IMG/VR virus record: IMGVR_UViG_3300009082_000057
Location: 1 to 25,396 of that record
Reading direction: 5' to 3' (one strand)
DNA length: 25,396 bases
Origin: a virus
Part shown: positions 1 through 5,204 of the stretch, piece after piece
Numbering within the stretch: position 1 is the first letter of the stretch
Layout of the letters: each line of letters begins with the position of its first letter
Translations under genes and position numbers: made by a program
Notes under the pieces: model-generated
Told to the model about the DNA's origin: nothing
The model's database searches: none
The model's input: the letters and a program-made list of their open reading frames with translations, nothing else

Positions 1-592
1 ATCATTACCGATGCACAAAGAGGGTTACATCGACTGTTTCAACAACCCATTATTGACATCGTTTTCAGCACCGATGCACAAAGAGGGTTACATCAACTGT
101 TCCAACAACCCATTATTGACATCTTGGATTGAGGGACATTATCAAAAAACAAGCTATGACATCTATTTCTCTGGTGTATTATCAGACGGAAGAGTTATGT
201 TCGATTACATACCTTGCAGCGTGAAGAGTAAGAGAGAGAAAAACGGTATTACAATATACAGAACTGATAATGAAAAACTGAAATATGTTGTATTCGATGG
301 CGAATATTATTCACATGGTAACACTCTCAAAGAGGCAAAAGACGACTTGATATATAAAAATTCAAACCGAGATACTACTCCATACGAATACTGGAGACAA
401 GAGACAGGAAAAATCAAAACCTCTGAACTAATACAGGGTTATAGAGCAATTACTGGGGCGTGTCAGACAGGCACTAAGTATTTTATTAGCTCTTTGTCAA
501 AAAAAAAGAAAGCATATACTATTAAAGAGTTGATTATATTAACAAAAAATCAATATGGCAATGAATTATTTGTGAAATTTCTAAAAAACTAA
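1..592 (+). CDS. Leucine-rich-repeat phage protein, 5' end outside window
   Basis: The frame is open to the window's left edge (codons for S-L-P precede the first ATG at 11), so I treat this as the 3' part of a longer gene. The visible N-terminal part is two 21-residue units with the core NNPLLTS. Each has the look of an LRR unit (L-T-S-x-P ... I-x-C-x-N-N-P-L-L-T-S), and they are encoded by a 63-nt tandem DNA repeat. The remaining ~150 residues are a non-repeat C-terminal domain with the patterns DGEYYSHGNTLKEA, NRDTTPYEYW, YRAITGACQTGT and YTIKELI, which I recall from LRR-type proteins of gut bacteria and their phages; its function is unknown to me. The role is unassigned; protein binding is the usual LRR job. 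The gene sits upstream of a train of small unknown genes. Confidence 0.6.
   Translation, partial: SLPMHKEGYIDCFNNPLLTSFSAPMHKEGYINCSNNPLLTSWIEGHYQKTSYDIYFSGVLSDGRVMFDYIPCSVKSKREKNGITIYRTDNEKLKYVVFDGEYYSHGNTLKEAKDDLIYKNSNRDTTPYEYWRQETGKIKTSELIQGYRAITGACQTGTKYFISSLSKKKKAYTIKELIILTKNQYGNELFVKFLKN
11..136 (+). repeat. 63-nt tandem repeat, two copies
   Basis: Copies begin at 11 and 74, both reading ATGCACAAAGAGGG and continuing almost identically through the NNPLLTS codons; the second diverges at its 3' end (TGGATTGAG). Only a few bases differ, so the duplication is recent or maintained. It encodes the LRR units of the leading gene. More copies may lie left of the window because the bases just before 11 also end in the ACCG that precedes copy two. 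Confidence 0.8.
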
Positions 593-662
593 TTACGGTT
601 ATGCTGTTAGCGTGTTAGCCGAAATAGTTTTAATTATTGAAATTTATAACTAAGGGGTTGTT

Positions 663-815
663 ATGTTATGGATTATTATAATTGTAGTTGGTGTTATGCT
701 TGGCATAATAAGGTATTATTTTACCGGACATAGTGAATTTAAACTTATATGTATTTCAATAGCTATTTGTTTGGTTGTTGTAGTATTTGTGTTTACTATG
801 GCTTTTTTATTTTAA
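663..815 (+). CDS. Small two-TM membrane protein, 50 aa
   Basis: ATG at 663 follows AAGGGG with normal spacing. The 50-residue product starts MLWIIIIVVGVML, has a short polar linker (RYYFTGHSEFK) and a second hydrophobic stretch (LICISIAICLVVVVFVF). It is therefore almost wholly two transmembrane helices with a hairpin topology. No family is recognised. Its position in the early small-gene train does not suggest a holin role. Holin-like geometry is possible, but there is no lysin next to it. Confidence 0.6.
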   Translation: MLWIIIIVVGVMLGIIRYYFTGHSEFKLICISIAICLVVVVFVFTMAFLF

Positions 816-840
816 AAAGCAGAGCTTGAAAGGAGTAAAT

Positions 841-1227
841 ATGAAAAAAATTTATTACTGCGAAGATGAAAGAGAATTTTACACTATGTCTATTATTAAA
901 AACAACATTGTTATCGATTGGATTAAAAATGATAATTTTGGTGAGCAGTTGGACCAAAATGTAAAATGGGTTGACAGTTTGCCTTTCAAAATAAATTTGA
1001 ATAGGAATAGTAAGCACTGTATAAAACATGTTGAAGATGATGAAATATTATTATATCCATTTCAAGCAGGTGAGCCATTTTACCTAAGACTTGCTACAAT
1101 TGATGATATAAAAAGAGAAATAGAAGATTGCAAAAAATGGTCTGTATCTTCGCAGTATTATGAAAAAATATTGTCACACATCACACAACAGCCGTTATCT
1201 AACATTGAAACTATAACAAGGAGTTAA
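841..1227 (+). CDS. Hypothetical early protein, 128 aa
   Basis: The frame is open further upstream, but AAAGGAG at 829-835 sets the start at ATG 841 (MKKIYYCEDERE). The product is soluble and mixed alpha/beta, with no TM segment and no recognised motif. Aromatic and acidic residues are frequent (DWIKNDNF, DDEILLYPFQAGEPFYLRL). The first gene of the following small-gene string begins 2 nt downstream, so the genes are probably cotranscribed. Function unknown. Confidence 0.75.
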   Translation: MKKIYYCEDEREFYTMSIIKNNIVIDWIKNDNFGEQLDQNVKWVDSLPFKINLNRNSKHCIKHVEDDEILLYPFQAGEPFYLRLATIDDIKREIEDCKKWSVSSQYYEKILSHITQQPLSNIETITRS

Positions 1228-1229
1228 AA

Positions 1230-1391
1230 ATGAGTTTAAGTAAAAAATTTTATAAAGATTTGACTGTTATTCATAAAACATTATTTGACTTTAAGAAAAA
1301 ATATAAATTAGAAGATGTAAGTTTATGTTTTGAAATAGAAAACGAAAATAATTATAATATTAAAATAAATGATAACATAAGACAGTTTTAA
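1230..1391 (+). CDS. Hypothetical small protein, 53 aa
   Basis: ATG 1230 is preceded by AAGGAG 7 nt upstream, a strong ribosome binding site lying over the end of the previous gene. The product is MSLSKKFYKDLTVIHK..., lysine- and asparagine-rich and probably helical in its first half. The stop at 1389-1391 is followed at once by the TAGGAG of the next gene. No family recognised. Confidence 0.6.
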   Translation: MSLSKKFYKDLTVIHKTLFDFKKKYKLEDVSLCFEIENENNYNIKINDNIRQF

Positions 1392-1404
1392 ATAGGAGTT
1401 AAAG

Positions 1405-1665
1405 ATGGATAAAGAAGAAAATATAAATGAAAATAAAAGGAAAATAAAAATATTAAAAAATTTAGGGTTTGAATTAACATATCCTGATTGGTATGATTTA
1501 ATTATAGATGTTGATGTTGGTAAATATTCAAAAACAAAAATTGACTTATCAGGTGTTGACGAAAAATTATATCTTGAATATATAATAAAACAGGCATATA
1601 AAGAGGGGTATTATGATGGTAGAATTGACTTGCAAAGAGACATAAAAGAACTATTAAATAATTAA
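1405..1665 (+). CDS. Hypothetical early protein, 86 aa
   Basis: TAGGAG precedes ATG 1405. The product is acidic to neutral with a helical N-terminal basic stretch (ENKRKIKILKNLGFEL) and a C-terminal helix (YIIKQAYKEGYYDGRIDLQRDIKELL). The pattern AYKEGYYDG resembles a short helix-loop found in many small phage proteins, but I assign no function. It is spaced 10 nt from the next gene. Confidence 0.7.
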   Translation: MDKEENINENKRKIKILKNLGFELTYPDWYDLIIDVDVGKYSKTKIDLSGVDEKLYLEYIIKQAYKEGYYDGRIDLQRDIKELLNN

Positions 1666-1675
1666 GGGGTTAAAT

Positions 1676-2056
1676 ATGTTTAATAAAGAATTTTGGACAG
1701 AGATAAAAGAAAAAAATCCACTTGCATTTGAAGAGTTTTTAGGGAAGAATAATTTCTTATATATTGAAAAAATGGAGTTTGGATTAGCAAAAAAATCAGA
1801 GTTTGAGCATAAAGACGGTACTATACTGGTACTTCCTGAAAAGGTTTGTTTTTGTGAACTTGTTTATTATTTTGATAGCTTGGGGATAATAATAGTAACA
1901 GACTATCAGACTGACGCTGTTGGATTGATACATTATTGTTTTAAAATTAATGATGTTTATTATTTACAATCTATTTTGGATAGACAATTGGCTGAACTTG
2001 AAGCAGTTAAAAGAGCATTTGATATAAGAGAAAAACAGTTAAAAGGCGGTGAATAA
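1676..2056 (+). CDS. Paralogue A of a duplicated phage protein, 126 aa
   Basis: The start at 1676 follows AAGGGG. The protein opens MFNKEFWTEIKEKNPLAFEE and ends with ELEAVKRAFDIREKQLKGGE. The next gene has the same first 21 residues and a closely related C-terminus, with a diverged centre. The central part contains a YYFDSLGIII segment also seen, as RYFDGLGIII, in the neighbour. The last codons (AAA GGC GGT) provide a Shine-Dalgarno-like sequence for the next gene. Function unknown; the aromatic N-terminal helix is probably an interaction or fold-nucleating element. Confidence 0.8.
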   Translation: MFNKEFWTEIKEKNPLAFEEFLGKNNFLYIEKMEFGLAKKSEFEHKDGTILVLPEKVCFCELVYYFDSLGIIIVTDYQTDAVGLIHYCFKINDVYYLQSILDRQLAELEAVKRAFDIREKQLKGGE

Positions 2057-2057
2057 T

Positions 2058-2477
2058 ATGTTTAATAAAGAATTTTGGACAGAGATAAAAGAAAAAAATC
2101 CGCTTGCATTTGAAGAGTTTAAAAATAAAATTCAAATGAGATGTGTTTCAGAAGACTATCTTAGTTTGACATTTTGTTTATTTGAAAATTTATATTTTAA
2201 TCTAAATCATAAAGAGGGATATGAGATTATTCCTATACCTGATATATTTATATTTGCATTACTACATCGTTATTTTGACGGGCTGGGTATAATAATAAAT
2301 TTTAGTAAAACTGAAAATTGTTTTAATTTTACATGGATGTATCATATTAGAATAGAAATTGATTTTACGGATTTTTTTGAAAGCGATTATGAATTTAATT
2401 CCCGTGATGAAGCCGAACTTGCCGCCGTCAAAAAAGTATTTGAAATAAGAGAAAATCAGTTAAAAGGCGGTAAATAA
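2058..2477 (+). CDS. Paralogue B of the duplicated phage protein, 139 aa
   Basis: An in-frame ATG lies 9 nt upstream at 2049, but alignment with the preceding paralogue (identical MFNKEFWTEIKEK) and the AAAGGCGG at the right distance favour 2058. The centre is diverged (LTFCLFENLYFNL ... FTWMYHIRIEIDFTDFFESD) and the C-terminus returns to the shared ELAAVKKVFEIRENQLKGG pattern. The TAA stop shares its last A with the ATG of the next gene, so translation is coupled. No function recognised. Confidence 0.8.
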   Translation: MFNKEFWTEIKEKNPLAFEEFKNKIQMRCVSEDYLSLTFCLFENLYFNLNHKEGYEIIPIPDIFIFALLHRYFDGLGIIINFSKTENCFNFTWMYHIRIEIDFTDFFESDYEFNSRDEAELAAVKKVFEIRENQLKGGK

Positions 2478-3139
2478 TGAGAATAGATAACATTTGTGTT
2501 TACGGAATGTTTCCGGCAATACTGGGTATAAGAAATTCTTATAAGAGCAAAGAAAAGTCTGACAGTATGTGTATTAGGTTATATGATAGAAGTTCAAGCG
2601 AGGGCTATATATCATATAATCATTGTGTTTTGGGCAAAGAGGACGAGAGGTTGATAAGAAAACTTCTTAAATCAAAAAACAACCCTCACTATGAAGCACA
2701 GGAAAGAAAGTTTTTGAGACAAATAGATGTAGGAATGGACATAACAGGAACAATAAAGTTTTGGGCTCAAATGGACACTTTCAAAGTAGGGACAGTAAGG
2801 AACTCTGAAAGTACTATGCACTCTATAACTAAAGGTGAAATTACTCAAAAGGACTTTGAGATAGAAGTCAATGACGGGCAGCTTTCATTTATAAATAGAT
2901 GTATCAAAAAGCATAACACCTGTGAAGACGCTAAATTAAAAGAGAGCATTTTCAATATAATAGACGCCAATCTTCCTGCCGGTTATGTTTTGGAGTCATA
3001 CTGGACAGGTAACTATGAAGTGTTACGAAATATTTATCATGGCAGAAAAAATCATAAGATGTATTGGTGGAAAGAGTTTTGTGATGTCATAAAGAAGTTG
3101 CCTTATGCAGATTTGTTGATAATTGGAGAAAAAGAATGA
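2477..3139 (+). CDS. Phage-conserved protein, possibly ThyX-like, 220 aa
   Basis: ATG overlaps the upstream stop by one base, with AAAGGCGG as ribosome binding site. Two motif-like blocks stand out: FWAQMDTFKVGTVRNSESTMHSI (residues ~94-116) and YEVLRNIYHGRKNHKMYWW near the C-terminus, followed by FCDVIKKLPY. I recall similar blocks from uncharacterised proteins of Firmicute phages. The R-N-S-x-S-T-M-H and R-x-x-H arrangement is reminiscent of flavin-dependent thymidylate synthase (ThyX), but the canonical ThyX motif RHRxxSxNxxSxR is not present, so catalysis is doubtful. It could be a ThyX-fold relative with another role. Confidence 0.7.
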   Translation: MRIDNICVYGMFPAILGIRNSYKSKEKSDSMCIRLYDRSSSEGYISYNHCVLGKEDERLIRKLLKSKNNPHYEAQERKFLRQIDVGMDITGTIKFWAQMDTFKVGTVRNSESTMHSITKGEITQKDFEIEVNDGQLSFINRCIKKHNTCEDAKLKESIFNIIDANLPAGYVLESYWTGNYEVLRNIYHGRKNHKMYWWKEFCDVIKKLPYADLLIIGEKE

Positions 3140-3462
3140 AAGTTAAAATAATTAGTTGTAGAGAGCCTAATCTTTGGTATTATAATTATATCAATGCTAT
3201 CTTTGATGTCAAGAAACATAGCCAAGAACTATATATCATCATAAGCCCAGATAAAAGGTTTAATAATCTTATTATTTCAAGGTCTGATGTCGAGCTATCC
3301 TCGGAGCCAAAAGAAATAAAAGGATATTCAAAAATGATAGATAAAGTAAATACCGTTCATAGAGATATTAAAGCTCTGGGCGTTTCCGTGGATAGTGAAA
3401 TTCTTCAGATCATAAATAAGATTAACTTAGAAAAGAAAAACAAATTAAAGGAATTGATATGA
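3136..3462 (+). CDS. Hypothetical early protein, 108 aa
   Basis: ATG overlaps the preceding TGA (ATGA), with GGAG upstream. The product is MKVKIISCREPNLWYYNYINAIF..., containing ELYIIISPDKRFNNLIIS and a C-terminal helix ILQIINKINLEKKNKLKELI. It looks like a small alpha/beta protein with no TM and no recognisable catalytic motif. Coupling to the ThyX-like gene suggests shared expression. Function unknown. Confidence 0.7.
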   Translation: MKVKIISCREPNLWYYNYINAIFDVKKHSQELYIIISPDKRFNNLIISRSDVELSSEPKEIKGYSKMIDKVNTVHRDIKALGVSVDSEILQIINKINLEKKNKLKELI

Positions 3463-3623
3463 AAATAGAAAATAACGAATATTATAAAAAAGCCTTAGTA
3501 GAAGTTGAAGAGCTGATTGATGATAATCCTAAAAAGAATTCAAGGGATTATAAAAAAATGGGAATACTGTTAAAAGAAATATCTGATTATGAAAGTAAAA
3601 ATTATAAGATAGGGGATGAATAA
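3459..3623 (+). CDS. Helical protein resembling the N-terminus of HigA-type antitoxins, 54 aa
   Basis: ATGA overlap with the upstream stop, with AAAGG upstream. The product reads NEYYKKALVEVEELIDDNP ... YKKMGILLKEISDYESKNYKI. This is the two-helix pattern (EYxxALxxIExL ... LLxLIxxYExKHYPI) that precedes the HTH in HigA-like antitoxins and some phage regulators. Here it stands alone and the HTH is absent. The family link is my recollection of the pattern, not a search result. No toxin gene is visible beside it. Confidence 0.6.
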   Translation: MKIENNEYYKKALVEVEELIDDNPKKNSRDYKKMGILLKEISDYESKNYKIGDE

Positions 3624-3624
3624 T

Positions 3625-3834
3625 ATGTCATATTATAACGAATGTCAAAGATTACAAGAAGAAATAAGTAACGATTTATTACAATCCTTGTCAATTGGTA
3701 TTAAAGGGATAGAGAAATCATTGAACATATATTATTTATCTGATTATTTAGAACAAGAAAAAATTGAAGAGCTTAACGAAATGAAAGAGAGATTAGAATG
3801 TATATTAAATAAATATTTTGGTAATAAGAGATAG
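3625..3834 (+). CDS. Hypothetical helical protein, 69 aa
   Basis: An in-frame ATG lies 9 nt upstream, but AGGGGAT at 3611-3617 is best spaced for 3625 (MSYYNECQRLQEEI). The sequence is rich in E, L, K and I with heptad-like spacing, so a helical bundle or short coiled coil is likely. It has no Cys pairs or TM. Its stop at 3832-3834 is followed by a 109-nt gap, so it probably ends this small operon segment. Confidence 0.65.
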   Translation: MSYYNECQRLQEEISNDLLQSLSIGIKGIEKSLNIYYLSDYLEQEKIEELNEMKERLECILNKYFGNKR

Positions 3835-3879
3835 TTATAATGAAAAATTGTTATTATTTCGTTATGATTATAATTATAT

Positions 3880-3928
3880 GTCGAGAATATCTAATTATTT
3901 CGACTTAAAAAAGTAACCTTAAAGTTAC
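3880..3928. promoter_or_regulatory. Two inverted repeats in the 3835-3943 gap
   Basis: GTCGA (3880-3884) pairs with TCGAC (3900-3904), extended by a G·U and an A-U pair. A second repeat, GTAAC-CTTAAA-GTTAC, spans 3913-3928 and is flanked by six A on each side. On the minus strand the latter would read as a weak terminator (5-bp stem plus T6); on the plus strand it lacks a T run. The pair could be operator sites or an mRNA leader structure for the peptidase genes. No good -35/-10 pair is evident in the gap. Confidence 0.3.
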
Positions 3929-3943
3929 AAAAAAGGGGATAAA

Positions 3944-4054
3944 ATGCAAATAGAATTTAAAGAAAAAGATTTACTGCCTAAAATATCTTTATACAACCAA
4001 TTCATTATTGATTACAGGGAGGCGGCGGAATATGTCAATAAAAACAGGCTTTAA
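3944..4054 (+). CDS. Micro-ORF overlapping the metallopeptidase start, 36 aa
   Basis: ATG 3944 lies a few bases after AGGGGAT. The product is MQIEFKEKDLLPKISLYNQF followed by a short helix ending VNKNRL. Its REAA codons (AGG GAG GCG GCG) contain the Shine-Dalgarno of the next gene, and its last 23 nt overlap that gene in another frame. This suggests translational coupling. It is real only if expressed; the good ribosome binding site is the main support. Confidence 0.45.
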   Translation: MQIEFKEKDLLPKISLYNQFIIDYREAAEYVNKNRL

Positions 4055-4346
4055 GATACCAAAAAGTTTTTATATCTTTAATCATAAAATCAATGTAGAG
4101 ATATGCGATAAAATACTTGACGAAAGAGACCGAGTTGGTGAAGCGGATTTTAGACAAAATAAAATAAGGTTAGTAAATAAACAAAAACATAATATACCGG
4201 ACAGTCAACAAGCACAAACTTTTTTCCATGAGTTACTACATCATTGCTTTAATCAGCTTAACGAAGAAGAATTAAACAGTAACGAAAAACTAATTGACAA
4301 TATGGCTGGGGTTTTAGCACAAGCCTTTGAAACAATGGAGTATTAA
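4032..4346 (+). CDS. Small phage zinc metallopeptidase-like protein (HELLHH), 104 aa
   Basis: The GGGAGG at 4017-4022 favours ATG 4032 (MSIKTGFKIPKSF) over an in-frame ATG at 4008. Residues 66-71 are HELLHH, the HExxH zinc site in a helix (TFFHELLHHCF). A downstream acidic residue in NEKLIDNMAG (E85 or D89) is a possible third ligand. This arrangement is typical of short ImmA/SprT-like peptidases found in phage early regions. ImmA-type enzymes cleave repressors in some elements, but no repressor is visible here, so the substrate is unknown. Confidence 0.75.
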   Translation: MSIKTGFKIPKSFYIFNHKINVEICDKILDERDRVGEADFRQNKIRLVNKQKHNIPDSQQAQTFFHELLHHCFNQLNEEELNSNEKLIDNMAGVLAQAFETMEY

Positions 4347-4448
4347 ATGAATTGTATAACAATAGACGATATTACTATTATATGGAACGGTGAAAAAACA
4401 AAAAGAGAAATATTAGAGATAATAAAAAAAGAGTTAAGTAAGAAATAA
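4347..4448 (+). CDS. Micro-ORF, 33 aa
   Basis: ATG starts immediately after the TAA of the metallopeptidase gene, with GGAG 6 nt upstream. It encodes MNCITIDDITIIWNGEKTKR followed by a basic helix EILEIIKKELSKK. It is tightly packed between two genes with good ribosome binding sites. No family recognised. Confidence 0.45.
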   Translation: MNCITIDDITIIWNGEKTKREILEIIKKELSKK

Positions 4449-4460
4449 AGGAGATAAAAA

Positions 4461-4535
4461 ATGATTGATCCTAATATAAAAATTAAATGCCCCGATTGTA
4501 AAAAACAAATAACAATCAATGTAAAAACAATATAA
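4461..4535 (+). CDS. Micro-ORF with CPDC knuckle, 24 aa
   Basis: A near-ideal AAGGAG sits 7 nt before ATG 4461. The product is MIDPNIKIKCPDCKKQITIN plus VKTI. It holds a single CxxC knuckle, half of a zinc ribbon, as if truncated or meant to pair in trans or as a dimer. The strong ribosome binding site argues for translation despite the length. Confidence 0.4.
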   Translation: MIDPNIKIKCPDCKKQITINVKTI

Positions 4536-4563
4536 TGTATTAGAAGAAATATTTAAAAATCTC

Positions 4564-4592
4564 TTGCAATAATACAAAATATATGTTATATA
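4564..4592 (+). promoter_or_regulatory. Promoter P1 for nuclease/helicase operon
   Basis: -35-like TTGCAA (4564-4569), 17-bp spacer, extended -10 TG-T-TATATA (TG at 4584-4585, TATATA 4587-4592). Bases 4567-4591 match 8577-8601 in 24 of 25 positions, so this is a shared element. The predicted start is about 20 nt before ATG 4612. Sigma70-type recognition is inferred. Confidence 0.65.
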
Positions 4593-4611
4593 ACAACAAC
4601 AGGGGGTAATA

Positions 4612-4839
4612 ATGACAACAGGCCAAGAAATATACGATCAAATAATCAAAGAGCTTGATAAACAAAAAATCAAGCGTAAAGACGCTGCGTATAAAGTAGC
4701 AAAAAGTGAGTCCGGTTACAGTATTGATATGCATAGAATGAGGCTGTACAACCAGACCACATTGAAGACGCTTATATCTTTCGCAAACTCAATTAATAAA
4801 GAGTTGTTAGTAACTTTCGTTGATAGGGAACAAGAATGA
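4612..4839 (+). CDS. Small HTH-like early protein, 75 aa
   Basis: ATG 4612 follows GGGGG and is the first gene after promoter P1. The sequence has a helical N-terminus (TGQEIYDQIIKELDKQKIKR), a basic centre (RKDAAYKVAKSES) and a C-terminal pattern TLKTLISFANSINKELLVTF. That last pattern resembles the end of XRE-type HTH antitoxins/regulators (TLxxLxxxAxALxxxLxIxF). A DNA-binding or regulatory role is plausible but not proven. The gene overlaps the next by ATGA (4836). Confidence 0.6.
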   Translation: MTTGQEIYDQIIKELDKQKIKRKDAAYKVAKSESGYSIDMHRMRLYNQTTLKTLISFANSINKELLVTFVDREQE

Positions 4840-5204
4840 AAGAAGAAGCGTACATTCAATATCAAGTAGTTAATGTTCTTTCGTTATATGCATCAAGAAT
4901 GAACTTCGTTTTCTTCAGCGTGCCTAACGAGGGCACACTAATGGCGTCGGCAGGAAAAGACTTATACAAAGTTATAAACCATTTGAAAAAACTCGGAATG
5001 ACTCCGGGGGTATCTGATCTGATTATAATCAAAGATGGTAAAACTCACTGCTTAGAGATTAAATCAAAGACAGGGTCATTATCAGAAAATCAAAGTATTT
5101 TTGCCTCTAATGCTGTTGCTGCGGGAGCGTTATATAATTACTGTAACTCATTTCTTGAAGTGATGGAGATACTTAAAAAATGGGGGATTATACCATGCAA
5201 CTAA
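4836..5204 (+). CDS. VRR-NUC domain nuclease
   Basis: 122 residues, the usual size of stand-alone phage VRR-NUC proteins. The catalytic PD-(D/E)xK core is visible: G58-V-S-D61-LIII, then E74-I-K76 in THCLEIKSKTG, then Q86 in SLSENQ. N-terminal QYQVVNVLSLYA and PNEG are also typical. The family comprises structure-specific nucleases (flap or Holliday-type junctions). It lies directly upstream of the helicase and overlaps it by 10 nt, as often seen in phage replication modules. Confidence 0.9.
   Translation: MKEEAYIQYQVVNVLSLYASRMNFVFFSVPNEGTLMASAGKDLYKVINHLKKLGMTPGVSDLIIIKDGKTHCLEIKSKTGSLSENQSIFASNAVAAGALYNYCNSFLEVMEILKKWGIIPCN

Noticed and set aside
11-136. CRISPR-like repeat
   Set aside because: Direct head-to-tail copies with no spacers, inside a coding frame.
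3840-3911. 23-codon ORF (MKNCYYFVMIIIIC...) after the 69-aa gene
   Set aside because: No ribosome binding site, overlaps an inverted repeat, and too short to support.
4540-4734. Minus-strand hydrophobic frame over promoter P1
   Set aside because: Antisense to P1 and the HTH-like gene; hydrophobicity follows from the AT-rich complement.
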